A stretch of DNA of 64,000 bases from Paraburkholderia sp. C35. GTDB taxonomy: Bacteria > Pseudomonadota > Gammaproteobacteria > Burkholderiales > Burkholderiaceae. The stretch is from contig NZ_QBUY01000022.1 of NCBI RefSeq assembly GCF_003121405.1, positions 1 through 64,000 of the forward strand. Direction: 5' to 3'. A program made the position numbers and the translations under genes. The notes under the pieces are model-generated. The model was given only the letters and a program-made list of their open reading frames with translations. It did not search any database and was not told the DNA's origin. Of this stretch, positions 18,849-29,892 are shown one piece after another; the first letter of the stretch is position 1, and every line of letters begins with the position of its first letter.

Positions 18849-19742
18849 ATGGCGCGCAAGGGCATTATTCTCGCGGGCGGTTCGGGCACGCGGCTCTATC
18901 CGATCACGCACGTCGTATCGAAGCAGCTGCTTCCCGTGTACGACAAGCCGATGATCTACTACCCGCTGTCGACGCTGATGATCTCGGGCATCCGCGACGT
19001 GCTGGTCATCTCCACGCCGCAGGACACGCCGCGCTTCGAGACCATGCTCGGCGACGGCAGCCAGTGGGGCATGAATATCCAGTACGCGGTGCAGCCGTCG
19101 CCCGATGGCCTGGCGCAGGCGTTCATCATTGGCAAGGAATTCGTCGGCAACGATCCGTCGGCGCTGATTCTCGGCGACAACATCTTCTACGGTCACGACC
19201 TCGTCAAGCAGCTCGAGCGTGCCGATGCGCGCACGGACGGCGCGACGGTCTTCGCCTATCACGTGCAGGATCCGGAGCGTTACGGCGTGGTCGAGTTCGA
19301 CAAGGACTTCCGCGCGCTGTCGATCGAAGAAAAGCCCGCGCAGCCGCGTTCGAACTACGCGGTCACAGGCCTGTACTTCTACGACAATCAAGTTTGCGAT
19401 ATTGCTGCCGATATCAAACCTTCGGCGCGCGGCGAGCTCGAGATCACGGATGTGAACTCGCGCTATCTGTCGCAGAAAAAGCTGGACGTCGAAATCATGG
19501 GCCGCGGCTTCGCGTGGCTCGACACGGGCACGCATGATTCGCTGATCGAGGCGGCTACTTTCATCGCCACGCTGCAGAAGCGGCAGGGGCTGGTGGTGGC
19601 GTGTCCGGAAGAGATCGCGTATCGCCGCCGCTGGATCGACGACGAGCAACTGGCGAAGCTGGCCAAGCCGCTCGCCAAGAATGCCTACGGCCAATATTTG
19701 CTGAATCTCTTGAAGGACCAAGTTGCATGGCCATCACGGTAA
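18849..19742 (+). CDS. rfbA: Glucose-1-phosphate thymidylyltransferase
   Basis: A 297-residue nucleotidyltransferase that makes dTDP-glucose from glucose-1-phosphate and d[23 protein letters not shown] is the nucleotide-binding signature and [20 protein letters not shown] the substrate segment. ATG 18849 gives the normal length. Its 3' end overlaps rfbC by 16 bases. Confidence 0.97.
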   Translation: MARKGIILAGGSGTRLYPITHVVSKQLLPVYDKPMIYYPLSTLMISGIRDVLVISTPQDTPRFETMLGDGSQWGMNIQYAVQPSPDGLAQAFIIGKEFVGNDPSALILGDNIFYGHDLVKQLERADARTDGATVFAYHVQDPERYGVVEFDKDFRALSIEEKPAQPRSNYAVTGLYFYDNQVCDIAADIKPSARGELEITDVNSRYLSQKKLDVEIMGRGFAWLDTGTHDSLIEAATFIATLQKRQGLVVACPEEIAYRRRWIDDEQLAKLAKPLAKNAYGQYLLNLLKDQVAWPSR

Positions 19743-20278
19743 CCGCCACGGCGCTTCCTGAAGTCAAGATTATCGAGCCGAAGGTGTTCGGCGATGCGCG
19801 TGGCTTCTTCTACGAAAGCTTCAACGCGCGTGAGTTCGCGGAACAGGTGGATGGCAATGCACTGTTCGTGCAGGACAACCATTCGCGCTCCGTGAAGGGC
19901 GTGTTGCGTGGCCTGCATTATCAGATCGAGCATGCTCAGGGCAAGCTCGTGCGCGTTGTCGAGGGCGAAGTGTTCGACGTTGCCGTCGATCTTCGCAAGA
20001 GCTCGCCGAACTTCGGCAAATGGGTCGGCGTGGTGCTGTCCGCGGAGAATCAGCGGCAGTTGTGGGTGCCACCGGGCTTTGCGCATGGCTTCTGCGTGAC
20101 CTCGGATAGCGCCGACTTCCTCTACAAGACAACCGATTACTGGTTCCCCGAACACGCACGCAGCCTGCTGTGGCACGATCCTGCGCTGGGCATCGAATGG
20201 CCTGTCGACGGCGCGCCTCAGGTCGCAGCGAAAGATGCGGCCGGGCGTCCGTTGAGTGAAGCCGAGGTGTACGCGTGA
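19727..20278 (+). CDS. rfbC: dTDP-4-dehydrorhamnose 3,5-epimerase
   Basis: A 183-residue cupin-fold epimerase: [35 protein letters not shown] (catalytic His) and [12 protein letters not shown] are all diagnostic. It makes dTDP-4-keto-L-rhamnose. It overlaps rfbA by 16 bases and rfbD by 4, which indicates translational coupling. Confidence 0.97.
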   Translation: MAITVTATALPEVKIIEPKVFGDARGFFYESFNAREFAEQVDGNALFVQDNHSRSVKGVLRGLHYQIEHAQGKLVRVVEGEVFDVAVDLRKSSPNFGKWVGVVLSAENQRQLWVPPGFAHGFCVTSDSADFLYKTTDYWFPEHARSLLWHDPALGIEWPVDGAPQVAAKDAAGRPLSEAEVYA

Positions 20279-21168
20279 AAATTCTGTTGACGGGTCGAAA
20301 CGGGCAGGTCGGCTGGGAGTTGCGCCGCGCGCTGTCGCCGCTCGGCGAGGTGATCGCGTGCGATCGCGAACGCGCCGATCTCGCGAAACCCGAAACGCTG
20401 GCGCAGCTCGTCGCGGACGTGCAGCCGCATGTCATCGTGAATGCTGCGGCTTACACAGCTGTCGATAACGCCGAGACGGACGAAGCACTCGCGCAGCGTG
20501 TGAACGGCGAATCGGTCGGCGTGCTGGCCGAAGCCGCGCGCAAGCATGGCGCGCTGTTCCTGCACTATTCGACGGACTACGTGTTCGACGGCACGGCGCG
20601 CACGCCGTACCTCGAAGACGCTGCCGTCTCGCCGCTGAATGCATATGGCCGCACCAAGCTCGCGGGCGAACAGGCAATCGAGGCAGCTGGCGGCGACTGG
20701 CTCACGTTCCGTACTACGTGGGTGTACGCGACGCGTGGCCGCAATTTCCTGCGCACGATGCTGCGGCTGGCAGCCGAGCGCGAGACGCTGCGCGTGGTCG
20801 CCGATCAGATCGGCACGCCGACACCGGCGCGCATGATCGCCGATCTCACCGCGCATGTCGTGGCACAGGCGCAGCGCGAGCGCGCCGCAGGGCAATTCAA
20901 GTCGGGCATCTATCACATGACGGCAGCGAGCGAGACTTCGTGGCATGGCTTTGCCAGCGCGATCATCGACGCGGCGCGCGCGTCGGAGAAGGTGCCTGTC
21001 AAGACAACGAGTGTCGAGCCGATCCCGTCGGATGCCTATCCGACGCCTGCGCGCCGGCCTCAGTATTCGGTGCTGGACAACGGCGCGTTCGATCGGCGTT
21101 TCGGTTTGACGCGGGCCAGCTGGCAAGCCGGTCTCGCGCTGGCACTCGACGATCTCTTCACGCTTTAA
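20275..21168 (+). CDS. rfbD: dTDP-4-dehydrorhamnose reductase
   Basis: A 297-residue SDR that finishes dTDP-L-rhamnose. ILLTGRNGQVGWEL binds NAD(P)H, STDYVFDG and YGRTKLAGEQA carry the catalytic Thr and the Tyr-X3-Lys. The start is GTG at 20275 inside GTGA, overlapping the rfbC stop. rfbA-D together supply rhamnose for the O-polysaccharide or core. Confidence 0.96.
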   Translation: MKILLTGRNGQVGWELRRALSPLGEVIACDRERADLAKPETLAQLVADVQPHVIVNAAAYTAVDNAETDEALAQRVNGESVGVLAEAARKHGALFLHYSTDYVFDGTARTPYLEDAAVSPLNAYGRTKLAGEQAIEAAGGDWLTFRTTWVYATRGRNFLRTMLRLAAERETLRVVADQIGTPTPARMIADLTAHVVAQAQRERAAGQFKSGIYHMTAASETSWHGFASAIIDAARASEKVPVKTTSVEPIPSDAYPTPARRPQYSVLDNGAFDRRFGLTRASWQAGLALALDDLFTL

Positions 21169-21187
21169 TCTGGCGTCACATTCGAAT

Positions 21188-22024
21188 ATGGCAACCCAAT
21201 TGGGAACAACGAAACGGCATGCGCATCCGCTCGCGGTCGTTTATTCGCTCGTCGATAACTGGCCGCTGATCGTGCAGTTCGTCAAGCGCGAAGTGGCGGG
21301 CCGCTACAAGGGCTCGTTCCTCGGTCTGTTCTGGTCGTTCATCACGCCGCTCCTGATGCTCAGCATCTACACGTTCGTGTTCGGCTTCGTGTTCAAGTCG
21401 CGCTGGCGCGCGGAATCGACTTCGCATATCGAGTTCGCGGTGGTGATGTTCGTGGGCGTGCTGTCCCATAACCTCATTTCCGAGTGTCTGACGCGCGCGC
21501 CGATGCTCGTGGTCGGCAACCCGAACTATGTGAAGAAGGTGGTGTTTCCGCTGGAGACGCTGCCGTGGATCGCCATCGGTACCGCGCTGTTTCACATGCT
21601 GGTCGCGTTCCTGATTCTGCTGGTCGCGATTTTCGCGTGGCAAGGCCACATTCCATGGACGGTCGTGTTCGTGCCTGTGATTCTGGTGCCGTTCGTCGTG
21701 ATGATCGCGGGGCTGGTGTGGTTCCTGGCATCGTTTGGCGTGTTCATGCGCGACCTTGGTCAGGTGATGGGCATCGTGTCGTCGCTGCTGATGTTCATGG
21801 CGCCGGTGTTCTATCCGTTGAGCTCGGTGCCGCCGAAGCTGCAGGCCGTGATCATGCTCAATCCGCTGACCTTCGTCATCGATCAGTTCCGGACGGTTGC
21901 AATCTGGGGCGGTCAGCTTAACTGGCTGGGCCTGCTGGTGTATTCGGTTGTCGCGTACGTGATCGCGTCGCTGGGCCTGTTGTGGTTCCAGAAAACTCGC
22001 AAGGGATTCGCCGATGTGCTCTGA
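21188..22024 (+). CDS. wzm: O-antigen ABC transporter permease Wzm
   Basis: A 278-residue ABC-2 type permease with about six membrane segments (for example LMLSIYTFVFGFVFKSRW and LVAFLILLVAIFAW). The amphipathic N-terminal RYKGSFLGLFWSFITPLL stretch is typical of polysaccharide exporters. It forms the channel that moves undecaprenyl-PP-linked O-polysaccharide across the inner membrane. It overlaps wzt by 11 bases. With no Wzx/Wzy seen, the locus is ABC-transporter dependent. Confidence 0.94.
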   Translation: MATQLGTTKRHAHPLAVVYSLVDNWPLIVQFVKREVAGRYKGSFLGLFWSFITPLLMLSIYTFVFGFVFKSRWRAESTSHIEFAVVMFVGVLSHNLISECLTRAPMLVVGNPNYVKKVVFPLETLPWIAIGTALFHMLVAFLILLVAIFAWQGHIPWTVVFVPVILVPFVVMIAGLVWFLASFGVFMRDLGQVMGIVSSLLMFMAPVFYPLSSVPPKLQAVIMLNPLTFVIDQFRTVAIWGGQLNWLGLLVYSVVAYVIASLGLLWFQKTRKGFADVL

Positions 22025-23396
22025 CAGCGTCAAGCAAACCGCTGTCGAGGTACATGGCCTCGGCAAGCGTTATGAGATCTACGCAGCGCCGCAAGACCGT
22101 CTCAAGCAGATGGTCTTGCCGCGCCTTTCGCGGCTGCTCGGCCGTCAGCCGAAAGAGTATTTTCGCGAGTTCTGGGCGCTGCGGGATGTGAACCTGCACG
22201 TCGATATTGGCGAAACGGTGGCGATCCTCGGGCAGAACGGCTCGGGTAAGTCGACGCTTTTGCAACTGGTGTGCGGGACGCTGTCGCCCACACAAGGCGA
22301 AGTGCAGCGGCGCGGGCGTATTGCTGCGTTGCGCGAACTGGGTGCGGGCTTCAACCCGGAGTTCACGGGCGAAGAAAACGTCTACCTCAGCGGGATGCTT
22401 TACGGGCTCACGGAAGCGCAACTGAAGGAGCGCTACAAGTCGATTATCGAATTCGCCGAGATCGGCGATTTCGTGTCGCAGCCGGTGAAGACGTATTCGA
22501 GCGGGATGTATGTGCGTCTCGCGTTTGCGATTGCCGCGCACGTCGATGCCGATGTGCTGGTGGTCGATGAAGCGTTGTCGGTTGGCGATGTGCGGTTTAC
22601 GCAGAAGTGCTTGCGGTTTTTGCGCGAGTTTCAGAAGACGGGCACCTTGTTGTTCGTGAGTCACGACGTGGGTGCGGTGACGAGTCTGTGCTCGCGTGCC
22701 TTGTGGCTGGATCGCGGGTCGGTGCGGCTGGATGGGCCGGCTAAAGAAGTGGTCGAGGCGTATCTGGCGGAACAGCATGTGCTCGATCGCAAGGCGCAAG
22801 GTGTGACGGTGACGGCGGCGAAGGCGGAGCGGGCGCGGGCGAAGATGGTCGCGGCTGACGTGATCGATCCGCGTCTCGAACAACTGCGCGCGGCGAATCA
22901 GATTCGCGTGTTCGAGTTCGATCCCGATGCGCATGCCGGCGAGTTTGGTGCGGGCGGTGCAAAGATCGTCGACGTGTCGCTTCTCGATGACAGCGGCAAC
23001 AAGACTCAACTGCTGCAAGGCGGCGAACTGGTCACGCTCGAACTGAAGATCGAAGTGAACAGCGCGTTGCCTGGGCTGATTTTCGGCTTCTATCTGAAAG
23101 CCCGTCTGGGTCAGCGTCTGTTCGGCGACAACACGCACCTTGCGTACGAAGACGTATTGGACGGCGAGCCGGATGACGTGTTCCGCGCTTCGTTCCAGTT
23201 CCGTATGCCGATTCTGCCTGTGGGCGCGTATTCGATCGACGCTGCCGTGGCGTCGGGTACGCAGGAAGATCATACGCAGCAGCACTGGGTTCACGATGCG
23301 CTGCAATTCCGCACCGTCGATAGCACGATGCGGCACGGTCTGGTCGGCATTCCCATGCTGCGGATCGGTGTAGAAAAAGAGAGGTCAATGGTCTGA
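22014..23396 (+). CDS. wzt: O-antigen ABC transporter ATPase Wzt with C-terminal glycan-binding domain
   Basis: A 460-residue ATPase. Walker A GQNGSGKS (about residue 75), signature [12 protein letters not shown] and Walker [14 protein letters not shown] are intact. A linker after about residue 260 leads to a 170-residue beta-rich C-terminal domain ([42 protein letters not shown]). Such extensions in known Wzt proteins recognise the capped non-reducing end of the O chain before export. The stop overlaps the next gene as TGATG. That partner contains a methyltransferase, which fits a cap-and-recognise mechanism. Confidence 0.95.
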   Translation: MCSDSVKQTAVEVHGLGKRYEIYAAPQDRLKQMVLPRLSRLLGRQPKEYFREFWALRDVNLHVDIGETVAILGQNGSGKSTLLQLVCGTLSPTQGEVQRRGRIAALRELGAGFNPEFTGEENVYLSGMLYGLTEAQLKERYKSIIEFAEIGDFVSQPVKTYSSGMYVRLAFAIAAHVDADVLVVDEALSVGDVRFTQKCLRFLREFQKTGTLLFVSHDVGAVTSLCSRALWLDRGSVRLDGPAKEVVEAYLAEQHVLDRKAQGVTVTAAKAERARAKMVAADVIDPRLEQLRAANQIRVFEFDPDAHAGEFGAGGAKIVDVSLLDDSGNKTQLLQGGELVTLELKIEVNSALPGLIFGFYLKARLGQRLFGDNTHLAYEDVLDGEPDDVFRASFQFRMPILPVGAYSIDAAVASGTQEDHTQQHWVHDALQFRTVDSTMRHGLVGIPMLRIGVEKERSMV

Positions 23397-26300
23397 TGGA
23401 ATTCACGGGTGAACGCTACATACCGACCGAAGCCGGTGACATGCGGTACGAACATTGGCATCGGTACGGCTGGGCCGCGCAGGCGCTGAAGGGTCTGAAG
23501 GTTCTGGATATCGCGTGCGGCGAAGGCTACGGCTCGAACATTCTGTCGAAGTACGCTGCATCGGTCACGGGCGTCGACATTTCCGACGAAGCCGTCGCAC
23601 CCGCGACGGGCCGTTACGGACACGTTTCGAACCTGTCGTTCGTGCAGGGTAGCGCCGCGGACATTCCGCTGCCTGACGCGACGTTCGACGCCGTAGTGTC
23701 GTTCGAGACACTCGAGCATCTGACGCTGCACGAAGAAATGCTGTCGGAGATTCACCGCGTTCTGAAGCCGGGCGGATTTCTGATTCTGTCGTCGCCGAAC
23801 AAGAAGGTCTACTCCGACGACCGTAACTTCCACAACGAATTCCACGTCAAGGAACTGTATTTCGACGAACTGGATGCGCTCGTCAAGCGGCATTTCGCGT
23901 CCGTCAAATACTACGGCCAGCGCATTGCGACCAGTTCGATCATCCTGCCTACCGAGGGATCAGACTCGACCTATTCGGCACTCACGCTCGAAGGCGATAT
24001 CGTCGATGTCCGTACGCCCCAACTCGATGGGGTGATGTACTTCCTCGCGGTGTGTTTCAAGGAAGGCGGTGCGTTGCCGCAACTGCATTCGTCCGTGTTC
24101 TTCGAACAGGGCAGCGATCTCTACGCGCGCCAGGGTGAAGTCATTGCCTGGGCAACGCGGCAGACCGTCGAAATCGAAGCCCGTGACGAGCTCATCCGTA
24201 AGCAGCAAGCCGAGTTCGAAGAGCGCACGCAGTGGGCGCTTTCGCTCGATGCCGAGTTGCAGAGTCTGAAGCAGTCGATGACCAGCCGCGTGCCCGGTCA
24301 GGTTCACGCTATTCTCAACCGCCGATACGAAGGCATGCGCCACGAACTGGACGAGCTCCAGGAAGCCATCGGCGTATTGCAGGCGGAAATGATCGCCATT
24401 CATACGTCGACGTCCTGGCGCATCACCCGTCCGTTGCGCGCTGCCGTTCGAATCGCGCGCGGCGACATCGGACCGTATGTCGGACCGCTGCGTCCGTATG
24501 CGAAGCGCTGGGGCTACGCCGCTTATCGTGCCATGCCGTTCAGCCCGCGCGTCAAGGCGCGGATGGCAGAGATGGTGTTCCGCGTGGCCGGTCCGCTGTT
24601 CGAAGGCGTGGTCTATTACGAAACGTGGAAGCGCAAGGGTAAGCCCTTGCCGCAGATCCTCGGACGCGGCACGGTGCCGCTCGAGAAAGCCGACAGCGTC
24701 ATCGCCGGCCTGCGACTGCCCGAGGTCGATAACCCGCGCGTGTCCGTCGTTATTCCGACGTACGGCAACCTGCCGCACACGCTGTCATGCGTACGCTCGA
24801 TCGTCGATCATATGCCGGGTGTGCCGATCGAAGTGATCGTCGCTGAAGACGTGTCGGGCGATCCGAATATCCTGCGCATGAAGGAGATTCCGGGCCTTCG
24901 TTTCATCGAAAATCCGAAGAATCTTGGCTTCGTGCGCTGCTGCAACTATGCGGCGTCGCATGCGCGTGGTGAATACGTCTACTTCCTGAACAACGACACG
25001 GAAGTCACGCCGGGCTGGCTCGACACCATGCTCGCCGTGTTCGACACGCGTAAAGACTGCGGCATGGTCGGCTCGAAACTCGTGTACCCGGACGGACGCC
25101 TGCAGGAAGCCGGCGGCATTCTGTGGAAGGACGCTTCGGCGTGGAACTACGGCCGCCTGGATGATGCATCGAAGAGCCGATACAACTACGTGCGCGAAAC
25201 CGACTATGCGTCGGGCGCATCGCTGCTGATCAAGCGTGACTTCTTCAACCAGCTGGGCGGCTTCGACGAACTCTACGTGCCCGCGTATTGCGAAGACTCG
25301 GATCTGGCCTTCAAGGTCCGCCAGGCAGGCAAGAAGCTGTACTACCAGCCGGCATCCGTCATCGTCCACTACGAAGGTATTTCGAACGGCACTGACACGG
25401 CTTCGGGCGTGAAGGCCTATCAGGTCGAGAACCAGAAGAAATTCCACGAGCGTTGGCGCAGCGTACTGGAGTCGCAACACTTCGATAACGGCACGAATGT
25501 CGTGGCTGCGTCGGAGCGTTCGGCTGGCAAGCAAACCGTGCTGATCGTCGATCACTACGTGCCGCAACCCGACCGCGATGCGGGTTCGCGCTCGGTGGTG
25601 TGCTTCATCCGCGTGTTGCTGGAGATGGGCCTGAACGTGAAGTTCTGGCCGCAGAACCTCTGGTACGACGAGGCCTACGTGCGTCCCTTGCAGCAGATGG
25701 GCGTCGAAGTGTTCTACGGCGCCGAGTTCCTCGATGGTTTCGACGACTGGCTGGAAAAGACCGATCTCAAGCTCGATTACGTGCTGCTGAACCGTCCGCA
25801 TGTGAGCGAATCGTTCATCAAGCCGCTGCGCAAGTTCCGGCCGAATGCCAAGCTGCTGTACTACGGCCACGATCTTCATTTTGCGCGTCTGCAAAAAGAG
25901 TTCGAAGTGTCCGGCAACCAGAAGCTGTTGCGTCAGGCTGAAACGGAGCGATCGAGAGAACTGTCCGTCTGGAACGCCGTCGACGTCGTGTATTACCCGT
26001 CGCAAGCGGAGACCGACACTGTGCTGCACATGGCGCCGAAGATCAACGCACGCACGTTGCCGCCGTATTTCTTCGAACGCCGTCCGACGATGGACGTGGC
26101 CGGGAGCCTTGGCGAACGCAAGCACATCATTTTCGTTGCAGGCTTTGGCCATCCGCCGAATGTGGATGCAGCGAAGTGGCTGGTCAGCGAAATCCTGCCG
26201 CGCATCAGGACGGCCGTGCCGAACGTTCATCTGATGCTGGTCGGCTCGAACCCGACCGACGAAGTGAAGGCGCTCGCTGGCCCCGCTGTCAACGTGACGG

Positions 26301-26659
26301 GCTATGTCAGCGACGAGCGTCTTGCAGAGCTTTACGATCTCGCGCGCGTGGCGATCGTGCCGCTGCGCTTCGGCGCCGGTGTGAAGAACAAGGTGGTGGA
26401 AGCGATGAACTTCGGCACCCCGCTAGTGACAACATCCGTTGGCGTGCAGGGCATGCCCGGCCTCGACGCGTTCCTGCCGATCTCAGACGATCCCGCCGTG
26501 CTGGCCGATTACGTGATCGACCTGCTGCGCAACGACGAGCGCTGGTTCGCCGTGTCGGACGCCGGGCGCGACTACGTGGCGGCCAACTTCTCGAGCGACG
26601 CGATTCGCGCCGTCTTCGCACACGACATGGACATCAAGGTTGGATCAACACATGGCTAA
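23396..26659 (+). CDS. Methyltransferase / coiled-coil / two-glycosyltransferase fusion
   Basis: A 1087-residue multidomain protein. Residues 1-230 form a SAM methyltransferase ([10 protein letters not shown] near 38; LSSPNKK near 140). Residues 255-330 are a strongly charged coiled coil ([20 protein letters not shown]). Residues 445-690 are a GT2 domain ([15 protein letters not shown] near 449, NNDTEV near 532, [13 protein letters not shown]). Residues 712-1085 are a GT-B/GT4-type domain ([16 protein letters not shown] near 910, [20 protein letters not shown]). No membrane segment is present. It is coupled to wzt by TGATG and overlaps hddA by 8 bases. It probably extends the O chain and adds a methyl cap. 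The coiled coil may set chain length, as in WbdD, which is inference. Confidence 0.9.
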   Translation: MEFTGERYIPTEAGDMRYEHWHRYGWAAQALKGLKVLDIACGEGYGSNILSKYAASVTGVDISDEAVAPATGRYGHVSNLSFVQGSAADIPLPDATFDAVVSFETLEHLTLHEEMLSEIHRVLKPGGFLILSSPNKKVYSDDRNFHNEFHVKELYFDELDALVKRHFASVKYYGQRIATSSIILPTEGSDSTYSALTLEGDIVDVRTPQLDGVMYFLAVCFKEGGALPQLHSSVFFEQGSDLYARQGEVIAWATRQTVEIEARDELIRKQQAEFEERTQWALSLDAELQSLKQSMTSRVPGQVHAILNRRYEGMRHELDELQEAIGVLQAEMIAIHTSTSWRITRPLRAAVRIARGDIGPYVGPLRPYAKRWGYAAYRAMPFSPRVKARMAEMVFRVAGPLFEGVVYYETWKRKGKPLPQILGRGTVPLEKADSVIAGLRLPEVDNPRVSVVIPTYGNLPHTLSCVRSIVDHMPGVPIEVIVAEDVSGDPNILRMKEIPGLRFIENPKNLGFVRCCNYAASHARGEYVYFLNNDTEVTPGWLDTMLAVFDTRKDCGMVGSKLVYPDGRLQEAGGILWKDASAWNYGRLDDASKSRYNYVRETDYASGASLLIKRDFFNQLGGFDELYVPAYCEDSDLAFKVRQAGKKLYYQPASVIVHYEGISNGTDTASGVKAYQVENQKKFHERWRSVLESQHFDNGTNVVAASERSAGKQTVLIVDHYVPQPDRDAGSRSVVCFIRVLLEMGLNVKFWPQNLWYDEAYVRPLQQMGVEVFYGAEFLDGFDDWLEKTDLKLDYVLLNRPHVSESFIKPLRKFRPNAKLLYYGHDLHFARLQKEFEVSGNQKLLRQAETERSRELSVWNAVDVVYYPSQAETDTVLHMAPKINARTLPPYFFERRPTMDVAGSLGERKHIIFVAGFGHPPNVDAAKWLVSEILPRIRTAVPNVHLMLVGSNPTDEVKALAGPAVNVTGYVSDERLAELYDLARVAIVPLRFGAGVKNKVVEAMNFGTPLVTTSVGVQGMPGLDAFLPISDDPAVLADYVIDLLRNDERWFAVSDAGRDYVAANFSSDAIRAVFAHDMDIKVGSTHG

Positions 26660-27698
26660 TACCTACACACCCGGCACGGTGCGCGCACGCGCTCCGCTGC
26701 TCCTCGGCCTGGCTGGCGGCGGTACGGACGTGTCGCCGTACTCGGTCGACTTTGGCGGTCTCGTGCTGAACGCGACGATCGACAAGTTTGCGTACGCGAC
26801 CATCACGCCGCGCGACGACGATTCGATCGAACTCGTCGCTGCCGACAATTCGATTCAATGGTCGGGCGCTTCGACCTCGAAGCTCGATCTCGTCAAGGGT
26901 CTCGAGTTGCACGTTGGCGTCTACAACCGCATCGTGCGTGACTACAACGAGGGCCGTCCGCTTGCCGTGACGGTCACGACGCACTCGGAAGCGCCGCCGG
27001 GATCGGGCCTGGGTTCTTCATCGACGATGGTCGTCGCGCTCGTGCACGCGTTCGCCGAATATCTGCAGATTCCGCTGGGCGAGTACGACATCGCGCATCT
27101 GGCGTATGACATCGAACGTGTCGATCTCGCTTTCGCGGGTGGCAAGCAGGATCAGTACGCCGCTGCGTTCGGCGGCTTCAATTTCATGGAGTTCTACGGC
27201 GATCGCGTGATCGTGAATCCGCTGCGTATCAAGCAGTCGATTCGTGCCGAGCTCGAGTCGTCGCTGGTGCTGTTCTACACCGGTGTGTCGCGCGAATCCG
27301 CGAAGATCATCCAGCAGCAGACCGATAGCGTGAAAAGCGGCAACAACACGTCTCTCGACGCGCTGCATCGCGTCAAGCAGGAAGCGACGCGCATGAAGGA
27401 AGCGGTGCTCAAGGGCGATTTCGCGAGCTTTGCGGAGTCGATGCGGCTCTCGTGGGCGTCGAAGAAACTGATGGCGACGAGCATCAGCAATTCGAGCATC
27501 GATGCGATCTATGACGCAGCGATTGCGGCAGGCGCGCTGGCGGGCAAAGTGTCCGGTGCGGGCGGTGGCGGCTTCATGATGTTCGTCGTCGATCCGACGA
27601 AACGCCCGAACGTGATTCGCGCGCTCGAAGCATTCAATGGCCAGGTCTTTACCTGCAATTTCACAGAGCACGGTGCGTATTCCTGGAGAACGCAATGA
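26652..27698 (+). CDS. hddA: D-glycero-alpha-D-manno-heptose 7-phosphate kinase
   Basis: A 348-residue GHMP-family kinase that makes heptose 1,7-bisphosphate in the GDP-heptose pathway. [20 protein letters not shown] is the N-terminal family motif, [12 protein letters not shown] the ATP-binding glycine-rich loop (about residue 115) and [13 protein letters not shown] the C-terminal motif. ATG 26652 fits the family start. ATGA couples it to gmhA. The surrounding gmhA-hddC-gmhB support the assignment over related fucokinase-like enzymes. Confidence 0.92.
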   Translation: MANTYTPGTVRARAPLLLGLAGGGTDVSPYSVDFGGLVLNATIDKFAYATITPRDDDSIELVAADNSIQWSGASTSKLDLVKGLELHVGVYNRIVRDYNEGRPLAVTVTTHSEAPPGSGLGSSSTMVVALVHAFAEYLQIPLGEYDIAHLAYDIERVDLAFAGGKQDQYAAAFGGFNFMEFYGDRVIVNPLRIKQSIRAELESSLVLFYTGVSRESAKIIQQQTDSVKSGNNTSLDALHRVKQEATRMKEAVLKGDFASFAESMRLSWASKKLMATSISNSSIDAIYDAAIAAGALAGKVSGAGGGGFMMFVVDPTKRPNVIRALEAFNGQVFTCNFTEHGAYSWRTQ

Positions 27699-28276
27699 AG
27701 GACACCATCCGCAAGGAGATCTCGAAAGCGATCGATCTCTTCACCGCGATCCATGCAGACGACGCATTGCTCGACAAGGTCGCGGGTTTCGCGCAGACCA
27801 TCGTCGACGCGCTGAACGCGGGCAACAAGGTGCTGATCGCCGGTAACGGCGGCAGCGCTGCCGACGCCCAGCATATCGCGGGCGAATTCGTGAGCCGCTT
27901 CAACTACGACCGTCCGGGCCTGCCGGCGTTTGCGCTGACAACCGATACGTCGGTGATGACGGCGATCGGCAATGACTACGGCTACGAAAAGCTGTTCTCG
28001 CGCCAGGTGCAGGCTGTCGGCAAGAAGGGCGACATCTTCTGGGGCATTTCGACTTCAGGCAAGTCGCCGAACGTGCTGGCCGCGATGGAGGAAGCACGCA
28101 AGAACGGGCTGTACGTGGCCGGCTTCACGGGTGCGAACGCCAACCTGATGGGCGAACTGGCTGACGTGTGCATTGAAGTGCCGTCGCGCGAGACGCCGAA
28201 GGTCCAGGAAGGGCATATCCTGCTCGGACATATCGTCTGCGCACTCGTTGAATCCAGCATTTTCCCGCGCGCATGA
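27695..28276 (+). CDS. gmhA: Sedoheptulose 7-phosphate isomerase
   Basis: A 193-residue SIS-domain enzyme that converts sedoheptulose 7-phosphate to D-glycero-D-manno-heptose 7-phosphate. GNGGSAADAQHIAGEFVSRF and ISTSGKSPNVLAAM are the phosphate-binding motifs; EVPSRETPKVQEGHILLGH holds active-site residues. Both ends overlap neighbours by 4 bases. It is probably dedicated to the O-antigen heptose, with a housekeeping copy for core LPS expected elsewhere. Confidence 0.95.
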   Translation: MKDTIRKEISKAIDLFTAIHADDALLDKVAGFAQTIVDALNAGNKVLIAGNGGSAADAQHIAGEFVSRFNYDRPGLPAFALTTDTSVMTAIGNDYGYEKLFSRQVQAVGKKGDIFWGISTSGKSPNVLAAMEEARKNGLYVAGFTGANANLMGELADVCIEVPSRETPKVQEGHILLGHIVCALVESSIFPRA

Positions 28277-28980
28277 TTCCCGCAATCGTTCTGGCTGGCG
28301 GTCTTGGCACGCGACTGCGCTCGGTCGTGCCCGACCTTCCCAAGCCGATGGCAGAAGTGGCAGGTAAGCCGTTTCTCTGGTGGGTGCTGCGGCGTCTGGA
28401 GCAGCAGGGCATTGGTGACGTTTATCTGTCGGTTGGCTACAAGCGTGAAGTGATCGAAGGGTACTTTGGCGCGAAGTTCGGTGCGCTGAATGTGCACTAT
28501 GTCGTCGAAGACGAGCCGCTCGGCACGGGTGGCGCGATTGCGAAGGCGTTCGAAGCGATCAGTGGCGATGAGGCATTCGTGCTCAATGGCGACACGATGA
28601 CGATCGTCGAGTTTGCTGAACTCGCTTCGGCTGCGGCATCGGCTGATGTCGATCTGTCGATGGCTGTTGCAAAGCTCGATGATGTCGCGCGCTACGGTGC
28701 GGTGGATTTCGACACGACGCCGATGCGTCGCGTGACGGCGTTTCGCGAGAAAGGGCAGACGGGCGCGGGCTTTATCAATGCAGGCGTGTATGTGGTCAAG
28801 CGTGAGGCTTTGAAGCGCTATCCGCTGCCGGAGAAGTTTTCGTTCGAACAGGATTTACTGCATGCGCATCTGGCTGAACTGCGCGTGAGTGCGGTGCCGG
28901 CTGTGAGTCAACTGATCGATATCGGTGTGCCGGACGATTACGCGCTTGCGCAGACGCTTGTTCCGAAGATGGTGGCCTGA
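28273..28980 (+). CDS. hddC: D-glycero-alpha-D-manno-heptose 1-phosphate guanylyltransferase
   Basis: A 235-residue nucleotidyltransferase: [20 protein letters not shown] (signature), DEPLGTGGAIAKAF, and NGDTMTIVEF (metal-binding Asp). It forms GDP-D-glycero-alpha-D-manno-heptose. The guanylyl specificity is inferred from the adjacent HddA, which marks the GDP branch rather than the ADP branch. It overlaps gmhA by 4 bases, and gmhB follows after 2 bases. Confidence 0.92.
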   Translation: MIPAIVLAGGLGTRLRSVVPDLPKPMAEVAGKPFLWWVLRRLEQQGIGDVYLSVGYKREVIEGYFGAKFGALNVHYVVEDEPLGTGGAIAKAFEAISGDEAFVLNGDTMTIVEFAELASAAASADVDLSMAVAKLDDVARYGAVDFDTTPMRRVTAFREKGQTGAGFINAGVYVVKREALKRYPLPEKFSFEQDLLHAHLAELRVSAVPAVSQLIDIGVPDDYALAQTLVPKMVA

Positions 28981-28982
28981 CG

Positions 28983-29534
28983 ATGGGCGAGAAGAAACGC
29001 GCACTGTTCCTCGATCGCGATGGGGTGATCAATGTCGATATTGGTTATCTGCATCGCAAGGAAGATTGTGTTTTCTTGCCGGGGATTTTTGAGTTGGTGC
29101 GGCGTGCGCGGCGTGCGGGCTTTGATGTGTTTGTCGTGACGAATCAGGCGGGGATTGCTCGGGGGTATTACACCGAGGAGACGTTTGCCGGGTTTACGGA
29201 ATGGATGCTGGAGCAGTTTGCGCAAGAAGGCGCGCCGATCACGCAGGTGTATTACTGTCCGCATCATCCGGATGCGGGAATCGGCAGCTACAAGATTGCG
29301 TGTGAATGCAGGAAGCCTCAGCCGGGGATGCTGCTCAAGGCGGCACGGGAGCATGATGTCGATCTTTCGGCGTCTGTGATGGTTGGGGATTCCTTGACTG
29401 ATATGCAGGCGGCGAGGGCGGCCGGCGTAAAGCATCGGTTTCTTTTGGGCGGAGAAACTAAGGCTTCGGGTCACGATGGCTACATGTCGATCAATGAATT
29501 GAGCGAAGTGGCGACCCTTCTTCACTGGCTGTAA
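28983..29534 (+). CDS. gmhB: Heptose 1,7-bisphosphate 7-phosphatase
   Basis: A 183-residue HAD phosphatase. ALFLDRDGVIN is motif I, VVTNQAGIARG motif II, and VMVGDSLTDMQAA motif IV. A Cys/His cluster (CPHHPD...CECRKP) binds the structural zinc typical of GmhB. It is the last enzyme needed to complete the GDP-heptose set here and the last gene before a composition change. Codon use already loosens near its 3' end. Confidence 0.94.
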   Translation: MGEKKRALFLDRDGVINVDIGYLHRKEDCVFLPGIFELVRRARRAGFDVFVVTNQAGIARGYYTEETFAGFTEWMLEQFAQEGAPITQVYYCPHHPDAGIGSYKIACECRKPQPGMLLKAAREHDVDLSASVMVGDSLTDMQAARAAGVKHRFLLGGETKASGHDGYMSINELSEVATLLHWL

Positions 29535-29892
29535 AGATCGACAGTGATTGTCACGGAAATCCTCGTCACATGACGCGTCAAGATTTCCGTACAACACACA
29601 TTCAACCGAACGGCTGGGCGCATGGCACGATGCTCGCGTCAGCACGTTGCGAGTTGCATCGTTTTTGCTATGTGAAATTCCATGACTATTGGGTTGCCAC
29701 GAGGTGCATTGTGTCGGCGGAGAGTTGTTAAAATGTGTGCTTATAATGGCGCGCGCTTTAAATTTCGCGTGATTGGCAGCCCATAAGCGCGTCAGCGTGC
29801 ACATCACATTCTGCGTGAAACGAAATATCGGTGTCGCTTTGGGTGCTTCCCATTGCAACGGATGCAGTGTGGAACAGAGGAGGAGCAGTCAA
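29535..29892 (+). promoter_or_regulatory. Intergenic boundary: inverted repeat and -10 box before rfbF
   Basis: ACGGAAATC (29553-29561) and GATTTCCGT (29582-29590) form a perfect 9-bp stem with a nested CGTCA/TGACG stem (29564-29575). This is a possible terminator or processing site for the heptose operon, without a T-tract. TATAAT at 29742-29747 is a good -10 for the following operon, but its -35 is weak. AGGAG at 29881-29885 is the rfbF ribosome-binding site. No gene is seen here. Confidence 0.5.

Noticed and set aside
21918-23336. 472-codon minus-strand frame across wzt
   Set aside because: Antisense shadow; wzt has intact ABC motifs.
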